From Myxococcales bacterium (GTDB lineage Bacteria; Myxococcota_A; Polyangia; Haliangiales; Haliangiaceae): a stretch of 64,000 bases of DNA. The DNA lies in NCBI GenBank assembly GCA_947483555.1, contig CANKMW010000010.1:1-64000 (forward strand), given 5' to 3'. The position numbers and the translations under genes are program-made. The notes beneath the pieces are model-generated. The model did not search any database, was not told the DNA's origin, and was given only the letters and a program-made list of their open reading frames with translations. Shown here piece by piece: positions 25,486 through 36,222 of this stretch (its first letter is position 1; each line of letters starts with the position of its first letter).

Positions 25486-25977
25486 ATGCGGCGACTCACC
25501 AGGACGATCGAGGAAGTCGGCTGGTCGCGCGACGTGCCGCGGCTGGTGGCGACCGCGCCGGTGACCCACGCGTTCGAGGCCATGCGCCGCGACGCTCACG
25601 ACTGCGTGCTGGTGATGGCGCCGGCGGCGGGCGGCGGCGACGCGCTGGCCGGGATCTTCACCAGTCGGGACTTCCTGAATCGGTTGGCGGCGGTCCGCGG
25701 CGATGCCGCGACCACCACGCTGGCGACGGTGATGACACCCAAGCCGCGCACGCTGCGGCCCTCGGACGGGGTAGCGTTCGCCATCAACTGGATGGCGATC
25801 GAGGGCTTCCGCAACGTGCCCATCATCGACGGCGACCGCGTGCTCGGCGTGCTGACGGTCTGGGACGTGATGCGCCACCTGGCCGAGATCTTCGACGAGA
25901 TCGATGCCACGCCGCGTGACGTGACGTCGGAGACCGACATCTCGGGCGTGACCAGCGTCGACCTGGGAGGTGGCTGA
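25486..25977 (+). CDS. CBS-domain protein 1
   Basis: The 163-residue product consists of one CBS pair. The first repeat (about 8-75) includes ATAPVTHAFEAMRRDAHDCVLVM and ALAGIFTSRDFLNRL; the second (about 80-145) has TVMTPKPRTLRPSDGVAFAI and VPIIDGDRVLGVLTVWDVMRHL. The G-I-F-T-S/E-R-D pattern is a nucleotide-binding (AMP/ATP) site. No catalytic domain is attached, so it is a stand-alone regulatory module acting in trans. Its stop overlaps the start of the second CBS gene by one base. Confidence 0.85.
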   Translation: MRRLTRTIEEVGWSRDVPRLVATAPVTHAFEAMRRDAHDCVLVMAPAAGGGDALAGIFTSRDFLNRLAAVRGDAATTTLATVMTPKPRTLRPSDGVAFAINWMAIEGFRNVPIIDGDRVLGVLTVWDVMRHLAEIFDEIDATPRDVTSETDISGVTSVDLGGG

Positions 25978-26444
25978 TGGACCCCGACGCCTCGGGAGGC
26001 ATGCGGCTCCTGTCGATCGCCACCGTCGGCGCGCTGGCACCGCGGCCGCACGCCCGGGTCGCCGCCGACACCCCGCTGTCGACCGTGGTCGACGAGATGA
26101 CGCAGAAGGGCCGCGGCTGCGTCCTGGTCGAGGAGCACGGCGCGCTGGTCGGGATCTTCACCGAGCGCGACCTGATCAGCCGGGTCGACCACGCCGACCC
26201 GCACTGGCCACGGGTGATGGTGCGCGACGTCATGACGCCGCACCCGACGGTCAGCCGGCCGGCCGACTCGCTGGCCGAGGCGCTCCGCATGCTCGTCGAC
26301 GGCCGCCGCCGCCACCTGCCCGTCGTCGACGACGACGGCCAGGTCCTCGGCCTGGTCTCGGTGCGCGACATCCTGGCCTACGTCGCCGGTCGCTTTCCCG
26401 AGGAGATGATGAACCTGCCACCCGACCCCGGCCACGAGTCCTGA
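25977..26444 (+). CDS. CBS-domain protein 2
   Basis: A 155-residue CBS pair parallel to its neighbour: PLSTVVDEMTQKGRGCVLVE and LVGIFTERDLISRV, then VRDVMTPHPTVSRPADSLAE and RRHLPVVDDDGQVLGLVSVR. It is probably a duplication of the upstream gene with the second repeat better conserved. ATG overlaps the previous stop (TGATG). The two could form a heteromeric CBS module. A methyltransferase gene begins 24 nt downstream. Confidence 0.85.
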   Translation: MDPDASGGMRLLSIATVGALAPRPHARVAADTPLSTVVDEMTQKGRGCVLVEEHGALVGIFTERDLISRVDHADPHWPRVMVRDVMTPHPTVSRPADSLAEALRMLVDGRRRHLPVVDDDGQVLGLVSVRDILAYVAGRFPEEMMNLPPDPGHES

Positions 26445-26467
26445 GGCCGCCGGGGGCCAGCTCGGCG

Positions 26468-27403
26468 GTGCGCCAGCCGGCGTCGCTGGTCGAGATCATC
26501 GCTGGCCTGCGCGACGAGCTCGCGGCCGGCGCGACCCTGGTGACGCGACAGGTGCTCGATCCCGATCACGGCCGCGGCCGCCACGCCGGCGAGCGCGTCG
26601 AGCTCGGCGGCCGGGCCTACATCCATCGACCGTTCCGGGTCTGGGTCGATCTCGCCGAGCGCTTGCGGCTGCGCCTGCTGACCCCGCGGCGGGTCGACGA
26701 CGTCCTGATCGAGCTGCGGTTCGAGCGGCTGGCCACCGAGCCGCCGTGGCCGGCGACCACCGCCACCAGCGCCGACGTGACCGAGAAGTACGGCGCCGAG
26801 TCCGGCTTCGCGCGCATCTCGAAGCTCGAGGATCCCGGCTTCGTGCTCGACTTCGCCGACGCGCTGGCCCGGACCCGGATCAGCGCCGCGCCGCGCATCC
26901 TCGATCTCGGCGTCAACACCGGCGACGAGCTGGCGCTGATCCTGGCCCTGAGGCCGGCGCTTCGCGACCGCCGCGACGTCTTCGTCGCCATCGATCACAG
27001 CGCGTCGGCGCTGGCGGTGGCGCGCGGTCGCTTCCCCGCCGGGGTGGCGCGGTTCATCGAGGCCGACCTGTCCGCCCTGCCCGCGCTCGACCTCGGCCGC
27101 TTCGATCTGGTGCTGTCGATCGGCACCCTGCACAGCCCCGGCCTCGACGACCGCGCGCTGCTGCGCCACGTCGTGCAGCACCTGCTGGCGCCCGGCGGCA
27201 GCGTCATCGTCGGGTTCCCCAACTGCCGCTACCTCGACGGGGAGATCGAGTTTGGCACCCGGATGAAGAACTTTCGCGAGCCCGAGCTCGGCCTGCTGGT
27301 CAAGGACGTCGCCTTCTACCGCAAGTACCTGCAGCAGCACGACCGCCAGGTCCACGTCACCGGCAAGCACTACATCCTCGTCACCGGGGTCCCGATCGCC
27401 TGA
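26468..27403 (+). CDS. SAM-dependent class I methyltransferase
   Basis: The protein is about 311 residues from GTG 26468, chosen because it lies just after the CBS stop; the frame is open further upstream but overlaps the CBS gene. The Rossmann core is visible: motif I RILDLGVNTGDELALIL, motif II VFVAIDHSASALAVARGRF, motif III region FIEADLSALPALDL, then LVLSIGTLHSPGLDDRALLR and APGGSVIVGFPNCRYLDG. Residues 1-110 are a separate, Arg-rich part containing AYIHRPFRVWVDLAERLRLR. Substrate unknown. It may be the end of the TerB-MglA-CBS unit. Confidence 0.75.
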   Translation: MRQPASLVEIIAGLRDELAAGATLVTRQVLDPDHGRGRHAGERVELGGRAYIHRPFRVWVDLAERLRLRLLTPRRVDDVLIELRFERLATEPPWPATTATSADVTEKYGAESGFARISKLEDPGFVLDFADALARTRISAAPRILDLGVNTGDELALILALRPALRDRRDVFVAIDHSASALAVARGRFPAGVARFIEADLSALPALDLGRFDLVLSIGTLHSPGLDDRALLRHVVQHLLAPGGSVIVGFPNCRYLDGEIEFGTRMKNFREPELGLLVKDVAFYRKYLQQHDRQVHVTGKHYILVTGVPIA

Positions 27404-27439
27404 TATCCTGCCGCGGATGGCGGCGCGCGATCGAAGCTG

Positions 27440-30115
27440 ATGGACGGCCCCTTCGACGACGGTCCGACCCAGACGCCGCCGCGTCGGCGGGGCCGGCTGC
27501 CCCGCTTCTCGCGCGGCACGGTGATCGGCCGTTACGTGGTGGTCGATCTGCTCGGCGCCGGTGGCATGGGCGACGTCTACGCCGCCTACGACCCCGAGCT
27601 CGATCGCCGCATCGCCCTCAAGCTGGTGCGGGACGCCAGCGGCGCTGGCAACGATCGCCTGGTCGCGGAGGCCCAGGCGATGGCCCGCGTCTCGCACCCC
27701 AACGTCGCGGCGGTGTACGACGTGGGGCCGTTCGCCGACGGCGTCTTCATCGCCATGGAGCTCGTCGACGGCGTGACGCTCAAGGTGTGGCGCAACGTGA
27801 CCCGGTCGCGCGCCGAGATCCTGACCGTGTTCGAGGCCGCCGGCCGCGGCCTGGCCGCCGCCCACGCCGCCGGCGTGGTCCACCGCGACTTCAAGCCCGG
27901 CAACGTGATGATCGGCCAGGACGGCCGGGTGCGGGTCCTCGACTTCGGTCTGGCGCGGCGCGATGACGGCGCCCGTCTCGACCCGGTGACGCTCGACAGT
28001 GCCGACGACACTGTCAGCATGACACCGCCCGATGAGGTCGAGCCCGACGCCGCTGGCGGCGACGACCCCGGCGGGCCGCGGGTCGTGGTCAGCCGGGCGA
28101 TGGGGACCCCGTCCTACATGGCGCCCGAGCAGCGCAAGGCCGGAGTCCAGGACGCCCGGGCCGATCAGTTCGCGTTCGCGGTCGCGCTCTACGAGGCGCT
28201 GTACGGCGAGCGGCCGTTCGCCGGCAGCGACGCCGAGTCGATCGCCCTCGCCGCGGCCAGCGGCGATATCCGGCCGCCGGCGCGCGGCACCGACGTGGCG
28301 GCCTGGCTGCGCCGCGTGCTGGTGCGCGCGCTCGAGGCCGATCCGGTCAACCGCTACCCGACGATGCCGGCGCTGCTGGCCGAGCTGGGCCGCGGCCGGA
28401 CCCGGCGGCGGCGATGGATCATCGGCGCGATCGCGACCGCGACGGCGGGGCTGCTGGCCGTGGCCGGGTTCGGCCTCCTGCGGGGTGGCGACCCGGCGAC
28501 GCCGTGCCGGGCCGCCGGCGCCGCGGTCGACGGGGTGTGGAACCGCGACGCCCGCGACCGCATCCGGCAGGCGTTCGCGGTCGCCCGTCCCGGCGGCGGC
28601 GCCGCCGGGTGGACCGACCGCGTCGCCGCCGAGCTCGACGAGCGGGCCCGCGGGTGGTCGCAGGCACGGATCACGACCTGCGAGGCCACCACGGTCCGGC
28701 GCGAGCAATCCGCGGCGCTGCTCGATCTGCGCATGGTGTGCCTCGATCGTCGCCTCGGCGAGCTCGGCGCGCTGATCGGCGCGCTCGCCGCCGCCGACCG
28801 CGCCCTGATGGATCACGCGCTCGACGCCCTCGGCGGTTTGCCGGATCTCGACGCCTGCGCCGACGCCGCGGGCTTGATGGCGATCACGCCGCGGCCCACC
28901 GATCCGGGGCGGCTGGCGCGGGTGGTCGCCGCCGAGTCTGCGCTCGCCGACGTCCGGGCCCGCGCGCTGGCCGCCGACATGCGCCAGCAGCGCGACCGCG
29001 CCGCCGCGATGGTGGTGCTGGCTCGCGACGCCGGCCATCCGCCGCTGGTCGCCGAGGCGCTGATCGCCTGGTCACGCGCCGCCCGCCGCGCCGACGACGC
29101 GGCGGCAGCGGAGCCGGTCCTCTACGAGGCCGCCGAGCTGGCCGCCGCCGCCCGCGCCGACCGCATCCTGGCCGAGAGCTGGATCGAGCAGGTGATGCTG
29201 CTCGGCACCGAGCTCGGACGTCCGCGCGAGGCGCTGACCGCCGGCCATGCCGCGCGCGCCACGCTGGCCCGCATCGGACGGCCGCCGCTGCTCACCGCGG
29301 CGCTGCTGCACGCCGAAGGGATGGCGCTGGCGACCGCCGGCGACCTCGACACCGCCGCGGCGCGCGAGCTCGAAGCCCTGAGCTTGCGCACCGGCCTCCT
29401 CGGCGAGACCGATCTGCTGGTCGCCGAGTCACTCAGCCAGCTGGCCCTGATCCGGTCGCGGCAAGGCGACCACGCCGGCGCCGAGGCCCTGCACCGACGC
29501 GTGCTCGCGCAACGGCGCGCCGCGCTCGGGGACGCGCATCCCGACGTGGCGGCGTCGATCAACAACGTCGGCGTGGTCACCTACCACCAGGGCCGCCTCG
29601 ACGAGGCCGAGCGGCTCTACCAGGAGGCGCTGGCGCTGCGCATCGCCGCGCTCGGCTCCGATCACGACGAGGTCGGCGCCACGCTCAACAACCTCGGCGG
29701 CCTGTACCTCGACCGCGGCGACCTGGCCCGCGCCGACGACCACTTCACCCGCGCGCTGGCCAACTGGGAGCGGTCGCTCGGCCGTGACCACGTCGATCTG
29801 GCGATCCCGCTGGTGAACCTGGGCGACGTCGCGCTGCAGCGCGCCGACCCGGCGCGGGCGCGCACGCTGTGCCGGCGTGCCTACCAGCTCGAGGCCGGCG
29901 CGTCCGGCGAGACCTCGATCGAGCTGGCGTACGCGCTCACCTGCATCGGCGAGGCCGAGCTCGCCGCCGGCGACCCGCGCGCCGCCCGGACCACCCTCGA
30001 GCGCGCGCTGGCGCTGCGCGAGAGCGGCGCCGTCGATGCCGGCGAGCTCGCCCGCACCCGCCATGCGCTGGTCCGGGCCCGCGTGGCGCTGGCGGCTCAA
30101 CTCGAGTCCCGGTAG
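27440..30115 (+). CDS. Ser/Thr protein kinase with transmembrane helix and C-terminal TPR repeats
   Basis: The product has 891 residues. The kinase domain (about 30-325) has VDLLGAGGMGDVYAAYD, IALKLVRDA with the Lys, VVHRDFKPGNVMI, VLDFGLARR and GTPSYMAPEQRKAG, so all catalytic residues are present. One membrane helix follows (WIIGAIATATAGLLAVAGFG, about 330-350), which puts the rest in the periplasm. Residues ~610-870 hold TPRs of the LGDAHPDVA/ALGSDHDEVG type (e.g. LNNLGGLYLDRGDLARADDH). This is a common myxobacterial receptor kinase layout. A distinctive insert at about 180-215 separates DFG from the APE motif. It is followed after 8 nt by the rRNA methyltransferase gene. Confidence 0.9.
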   Translation: MDGPFDDGPTQTPPRRRGRLPRFSRGTVIGRYVVVDLLGAGGMGDVYAAYDPELDRRIALKLVRDASGAGNDRLVAEAQAMARVSHPNVAAVYDVGPFADGVFIAMELVDGVTLKVWRNVTRSRAEILTVFEAAGRGLAAAHAAGVVHRDFKPGNVMIGQDGRVRVLDFGLARRDDGARLDPVTLDSADDTVSMTPPDEVEPDAAGGDDPGGPRVVVSRAMGTPSYMAPEQRKAGVQDARADQFAFAVALYEALYGERPFAGSDAESIALAAASGDIRPPARGTDVAAWLRRVLVRALEADPVNRYPTMPALLAELGRGRTRRRRWIIGAIATATAGLLAVAGFGLLRGGDPATPCRAAGAAVDGVWNRDARDRIRQAFAVARPGGGAAGWTDRVAAELDERARGWSQARITTCEATTVRREQSAALLDLRMVCLDRRLGELGALIGALAAADRALMDHALDALGGLPDLDACADAAGLMAITPRPTDPGRLARVVAAESALADVRARALAADMRQQRDRAAAMVVLARDAGHPPLVAEALIAWSRAARRADDAAAAEPVLYEAAELAAAARADRILAESWIEQVMLLGTELGRPREALTAGHAARATLARIGRPPLLTAALLHAEGMALATAGDLDTAAARELEALSLRTGLLGETDLLVAESLSQLALIRSRQGDHAGAEALHRRVLAQRRAALGDAHPDVAASINNVGVVTYHQGRLDEAERLYQEALALRIAALGSDHDEVGATLNNLGGLYLDRGDLARADDHFTRALANWERSLGRDHVDLAIPLVNLGDVALQRADPARARTLCRRAYQLEAGASGETSIELAYALTCIGEAELAAGDPRAARTTLERALALRESGAVDAGELARTRHALVRARVALAAQLESR

Positions 30116-30123
30116 CCTGCCGC

Positions 30124-31284
30124 GTGGCCGAACCGATCGTGACCTTACCTGCCGAGGCGGCGGCGTTCGTGCGCGGCGGCGGCCGCGACGTCGACACCGC
30201 GCGGCTCGCCATCACCGCCGCGACCGGTGCGCGAGTCCGCCTCGACGACGATGGCGGCGACGAGCTCGGTCTGGCGGTGGTCGACCTCGACAACCAGCGC
30301 CTGCGGGTGCTGGCCACCCCCGCCGATGGCTTCGCGCGCATCGACGGCGCGCTGCTCGGCTGGCGCGTCGAACGCGCGCTGGCCTGGCGAACCCGGCTCG
30401 GCTTGCCGGGCCCCGACAACGCGTACCGGCTGTTGCACGGCGGCGGCGACGGGGTGCCCGGCTTCACCTGCGACGTGCTCGGCCGCTGGGCGGTCCTCTA
30501 CGCCTACGCGCCGGCGCTGGTGCCGGTCGCGCGCCAGCTCGCCGAGGCGGTGCGGGGCTTCGCCCGCCTCGACGGCGTGGTGATCAAGGTGCGGGCGCGC
30601 GGCGGCGCGACCGACGTCATCCAGGAGATCATCGGCGACCCGCCGCCCGAGCGCCACGTCGTGCTCGAGCGCGAGGTGCCGTTCGAGGTCCACGCCACCG
30701 GCGGCCTCAACGTCGGCCTGTTCACCGACATGCGCGAGCACCGGGTCGGACTCGCCCGTCATGCTCCTGGCCGCACCGTGCTCAACCTGTTCTCGTACAC
30801 CGGCGCGCTGTCCGTGGCCTGCGCCCGCGCCGGCGCCGCCGCCGTGACCAGCGTCGACACCTCGGCCGGGGTCCAGGCCTGGGCGCAGGGCAACTTCGCG
30901 CGCTCGCACCTGGTCGACGCCGCGCGCTGGCGGTTCGAGACCGGCGACGCGGTGCGCTTCCTGGCCCGCGCCGCCAAGGCCAAGGAGCGCTACGAGCTGG
31001 TGCTGATCGATCCGCCGACGTTCTCGACCGCCCGCGGCAAGGCGTGGACACTCGATCGCGACTATCCCGAGCTGATCGCGCAGGCCGCGGCCGTGATCCC
31101 CGACGGCGGACTGCTGTGGCTGGCCGCCAACACCCACGAGCTCGGCTCGCTGGTCCGGCTGGCGCAGCGCGGACTGCGCGGCCGCGGCGTGATCGTCGAC
31201 CAGGGCGGGCTACCCGCCGACTACCCGACCCTGGCGGCGCAACCGCGCGACCGCTATCTCCAGGTGGTGTCGCTCAGGCTCTGA
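30124..31284 (+). CDS. Class I rRNA methyltransferase, RlmI-like (5-methylcytosine type)
   Basis: The product is about 386 residues from GTG 30124. It has an N-terminal PUA-like part (about 1-70), the linker PDNAYRLLHGGGDGVPGFTC with the conserved GVPG-F, and the RlmI/YccW catalytic domain: TGGLNVGLFTDMREHR, motif I VLNLFSYTGALSVACARAGA, motif II TSVDTSAGVQAWAQGNF and VLIDPPTFSTARGKAW, with DPPxF as the catalytic-site motif. RlmI methylates C1962 of 23S rRNA in E. coli; RlmK/L-type relatives exist, so the exact nucleotide is inferred. Close spacing to the kinase gene may simply reflect compact packing. Confidence 0.75.
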   Translation: MAEPIVTLPAEAAAFVRGGGRDVDTARLAITAATGARVRLDDDGGDELGLAVVDLDNQRLRVLATPADGFARIDGALLGWRVERALAWRTRLGLPGPDNAYRLLHGGGDGVPGFTCDVLGRWAVLYAYAPALVPVARQLAEAVRGFARLDGVVIKVRARGGATDVIQEIIGDPPPERHVVLEREVPFEVHATGGLNVGLFTDMREHRVGLARHAPGRTVLNLFSYTGALSVACARAGAAAVTSVDTSAGVQAWAQGNFARSHLVDAARWRFETGDAVRFLARAAKAKERYELVLIDPPTFSTARGKAWTLDRDYPELIAQAAAVIPDGGLLWLAANTHELGSLVRLAQRGLRGRGVIVDQGGLPADYPTLAAQPRDRYLQVVSLRL

Positions 31285-31355
31285 ATGGTGGAGCGACAGC
31301 AGCTCGAAGCGGCCGCCGAGGATGCGGATCACGGCGATGATCTTACAGCCTAACC

Positions 31356-33011
31356 TCAGCGGTCGCCGCAGCAGCGGAAGCCGACGTCGGCGAAGCGGGC
31401 GCCCGGCGCGGCCGGACGCACCGGCGCCGCGCAGCGGCCGTCGCCACCATCGACCGCCGAGCCACCGGCGATGGTGCCGTCGGCGAGCCACTCGGCGACG
31501 TGGCCGGCCAGGTCGTAGGCACCGCTCGCGCTCACGCAGCGCTCGAACGCCCCCACCTTGGCGACCATGCCGCGCGTGCCGGCGTTGCAGGCGCCCTGCT
31601 CGAACGCCGAGCCGTACGGCCACGGCGCCGCGCCGGGTCCCGCACAGGCGGCGCGCCACTCGGCGGCCGCGCACAGCCGCAGCCCCCGCGCCCCACAAGC
31701 CGCGGCCGCTTCGGCGACGGTGACGCCGGTGTCGGGGAGCCGCCCGGTCCCCGGCGACTCGTAGGCGTCGATGCAGATCGAACCCACCACCGGCATCGTG
31801 GCGCTGCAGGCGCGCGCCGCAGCGTCGTCGATCACCAGCGACGCGGCGTCGACCGCCGCCACTGCCGGTGGCGCGTCGTTCGCGGTCGCCGCCACCGGCC
31901 GGCGTGGACTCGCGCCTCGATCCATCGCGACGACCACGAACGCGGCGACCACCCCGACGACCACGATGACCGCGGTCGCGATCGCGATCGTGCGTCCGCG
32001 CCGGGGCGCCGCCACCTGGTCGCGCGGCGGGGCCATGTAGCCGAGCGCGCCCGGCGCGGTCGCAAAGCCGCGGCCCACCGTGTCGGCGATCGGCCGGATC
32101 CGGGCCCGCCGCTGGGTGTCGTCGATCTCGCCGGGCTCGGGCACCGCATCGCCCGTGATCGGCCGGGGCGCCGCCTCCCCGCCGGGTCGCATCGACACCG
32201 CGCGCAGGGTGCCCGACGTCGTCATCTCCACCGGCACGACCTCGGCCCTGGGCGGGCTGGGGCGCTTCGCGGCGTCGGCGATGCGCAGCGCCAGATCGCG
32301 GACCGAGCAGCGCCGCTCGGGCTCGGCGGTGAGCGCGCCCGCCAGCGCCTTGGCCAGCGCCGGATGCCGCTCGGCCACCGCCCGCTCGAGATCGCGGCCG
32401 CCATCGGGGGCGCCGACCAGCAGCGCCGCGGCGCAGGCCGCCAGGCTCCACGCGTCGGCGGCCGCGGTCGGCGGCGCGCCATCGCGAACCTCGGGGGCGA
32501 TGAACTGCTCGAGCGATCGCCACGCCGCGGCGGCTGGCGCCGGCTCGATGTCGTGCCACAGGCCGACGCCGCCGATCACGAGGTTGCCGCGCAACAGCGA
32601 GACGTCGTTGGGCACCAGCCGGCCGTGACACCAGCCCGCGACGTGCGCGGCGTCGAGACCGCCGGCCACCGCCTTCACCCACGCCGCCACCTGATCGACC
32701 GGCATCGTCGAGCCGGCGCGCGGCTGCGGTCCCGGCTCGGCGAGCGGGTACACCGCCCACAGGGTCGGCCCGTCGTCACCGAGCGCGAGCAGGCGACGCA
32801 GCCCCTTGTGCTTGAGCGCGCGCAGCTTGGCGATCTCACCGAACAGCAGGTCGCGGGCCACCATGCCGTGCAGGCCGGGCTCGATGCACCACAGCGCCAC
32901 CTCGGTATCGGCCTCGACGTCGAGCGCGCGCAGCTCGACATAGCCCGGCATCTCGCCGACGCGGGCCCGGACGTCGAACCGCCCGGCCAGGCGGGCGCCG
33001 ACGATCGTCAT
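31356..33011 (-). CDS. Pseudokinase fused to formylglycine-generating-enzyme/sulfatase-modifying (SUMF1) domain
   Basis: The product is 551 residues from ATG 33011 (MTIVGARLAGRF). Residues ~1-270 follow a protein kinase in length and order, but catalytic motifs are lost: the catalytic loop reads GWCHGRLVPNDVSLL instead of HRDLKPxN and the DFG site reads GVG, so it is a pseudokinase. One membrane helix lies near residue 345-370 (AIATAVIVVVGVVAAFVVVA). The C-terminal ~150 residues (from GSICIDAYESP, through LRLCAAAEWRAAC and GAYDLAGHVAEWLADG to VGFRCCGDR) fit an FGE/SUMF1-like fold, in the periplasm, Cys-rich. Catalytic competence of this domain is uncertain. Its start overlaps the dut stop, placing it at the end of the translation operon. 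Confidence 0.75.
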   Translation of the reverse strand: MTIVGARLAGRFDVRARVGEMPGYVELRALDVEADTEVALWCIEPGLHGMVARDLLFGEIAKLRALKHKGLRRLLALGDDGPTLWAVYPLAEPGPQPRAGSTMPVDQVAAWVKAVAGGLDAAHVAGWCHGRLVPNDVSLLRGNLVIGGVGLWHDIEPAPAAAAWRSLEQFIAPEVRDGAPPTAAADAWSLAACAAALLVGAPDGGRDLERAVAERHPALAKALAGALTAEPERRCSVRDLALRIADAAKRPSPPRAEVVPVEMTTSGTLRAVSMRPGGEAAPRPITGDAVPEPGEIDDTQRRARIRPIADTVGRGFATAPGALGYMAPPRDQVAAPRRGRTIAIATAVIVVVGVVAAFVVVAMDRGASPRRPVAATANDAPPAVAAVDAASLVIDDAAARACSATMPVVGSICIDAYESPGTGRLPDTGVTVAEAAAACGARGLRLCAAAEWRAACAGPGAAPWPYGSAFEQGACNAGTRGMVAKVGAFERCVSASGAYDLAGHVAEWLADGTIAGGSAVDGGDGRCAAPVRPAAPGARFADVGFRCCGDR

Positions 33012-33448
33012 CGCCCCGTCGAACCGAAGCCAGCCGCGCCGCGGCCGCTGCCCGGCAGTTCCTCCGCGACCACCACCTCGACGCGCACCACCGGCGCGAT
33101 CACCAGCTGCGCGACCCGCTGCCCGGGCTCGATGGTCACCGGCTCCTGGCCCAGGTTGACCAGCAACACCATGCACTCGCCGCGGTAGTCGGCGTCGATC
33201 GTCCCGGGCGCGTTCACCACGGTGACACCATGACGGATGGCCAGGCCCGACCGCGGTCGGACCTGACCCTCGAAGCCGACCGCGATCGCCATCGCCAGGC
33301 CGGTGCCGATCGCCGCCCGCTCACCGGGCGCCAGCGTGCGCGGTCCGTCGATGGCCGCCGCCAGGTCCATGCCAGCCGCATGGTCGCTCATGTACCGCGG
33401 CACCACGGCGTCGGGCCGCAGCAGCTTGAACGTGACGGCGGGGACCAT
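33008..33448 (-). CDS. dut: dUTP diphosphatase
   Basis: This 146-residue homotrimeric dUTPase converts dUTP to dUMP, keeping uracil out of DNA and feeding dTMP synthesis. The family motifs are clear: AGMDLAAAIDGP (motif I), PRSGLAIRHGVTV (II), NAPGTIDADYRGECMVLLVN (III, with the Tyr that selects deoxyribose and the catalytic Asp), PGQRVAQLVIAPV (IV) and the flexible GRGAAGFGSTGR tail (V). Length is typical. It overlaps the following gene (ATGA) and starts 12 nt after the pnp stop, in an operon with pnp. Confidence 0.95.
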   Translation of the reverse strand: MVPAVTFKLLRPDAVVPRYMSDHAAGMDLAAAIDGPRTLAPGERAAIGTGLAMAIAVGFEGQVRPRSGLAIRHGVTVVNAPGTIDADYRGECMVLLVNLGQEPVTIEPGQRVAQLVIAPVVRVEVVVAEELPGSGRGAAGFGSTGR

Positions 33449-33460
33449 CAGCGCGGTGCC

Positions 33461-35584
<2,124 letters not shown>

Positions 35585-35750
35585 GAGATGGACGTTTCCT
35601 GTCAGGTTGGGGGTCGCGCCCCGGTGCCCTGCGGTTGGTCCCTCACTCCAGCCGCTGCGGCGGCGCCTGGCCCGATCGGGGCAGGCGCACCTCAGAAGCT
35701 CGACAGAAGGTTCAGTCCGTCAGGTAACGCGTGGATCGACCGGTTACGTT

Positions 35751-35781
35751 GCGGGGCGCATCCTGTCACGGAGCGCCCCGC
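35751..35781 (-). promoter_or_regulatory. Hairpin in the pnp leader
   Basis: A 9-bp stem gcggggcgc/gcgccccgc (35751-35759 with 35773-35781) around a 13-nt loop in the rpsO-pnp spacer. In other bacteria a stem in this place is an RNase III/PNPase autoregulation site; here that role is inferred from position only. Confidence 0.55.
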
Positions 35782-35793
35782 AGGTCGAGACAT

Positions 35794-35813
35794 ACCCCGG
35801 GAGAACCCGGGGT
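35794..35813 (-). terminator. Hairpin after rpsO, weak intrinsic terminator
   Basis: An 8-bp perfect stem accccggg-agaa-cccggggt lies 8 nt after the rpsO stop. On the minus strand it is followed by ATGTC, so the U tract is poor; it may act as a partial terminator or RNA-processing/stability element between rpsO and pnp. Confidence 0.5.
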
Positions 35814-35820
35814 TTGACAA

Positions 35821-36090
35821 TCAACGGCGGAGCGCCAGCTGCTCGATCAGCTTCTTGTAGCGACCGCTGTCCTTGCGCTTGAGGTAGTCGAGCAAGCCAC
35901 GGCGCTGTCCGACCATCTTGAGCAGACCACGGCGCGAGTGGTGGTCCTTGGCGTTGGTCTTCAGGTGCTCGGTGAGGTGCGAGATCCGCTCGGTGAGGAG
36001 CGCGACCTGGACCTCGGGCGACCCGGTGTCGGTGTCGTGCTGCTTGTACTTGGTGACGGTCTCTTGCTTGCGAGCGGTCGAAACGGACAT
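35821..36090 (-). CDS. rpsO: 30S ribosomal protein S15
   Basis: The product has 89 residues from ATG 36090 ([12 protein letters not shown]), the family's usual length; an upstream start at 36129 would add an unlikely leader. S15 motifs [35 protein letters not shown] and [13 protein letters not shown] are all present, contacting 16S rRNA helices 20-22. S15 represses its own mRNA in other bacteria. It lies between truB and pnp, the widely conserved order. The 132-nt spacer to truB holds no other gene. Confidence 0.97.
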   Translation of the reverse strand: MSVSTARKQETVTKYKQHDTDTGSPEVQVALLTERISHLTEHLKTNAKDHHSRRGLLKMVGQRRGLLDYLKRKDSGRYKKLIEQLALRR

Positions 36091-36222
36091 GAGCCTTGCT
36101 TTCGTCGCCAGCGGGCTCGCCTCGCGCATGCGGGACCAGCTTCGCGGCCAGGTGGTTGGAAGCGCAGATTGGAGGAAGTCGGCCCGGCCGTCAAGGGGCC
36201 GGTGGCAGCTGCTAGCTTCCCG

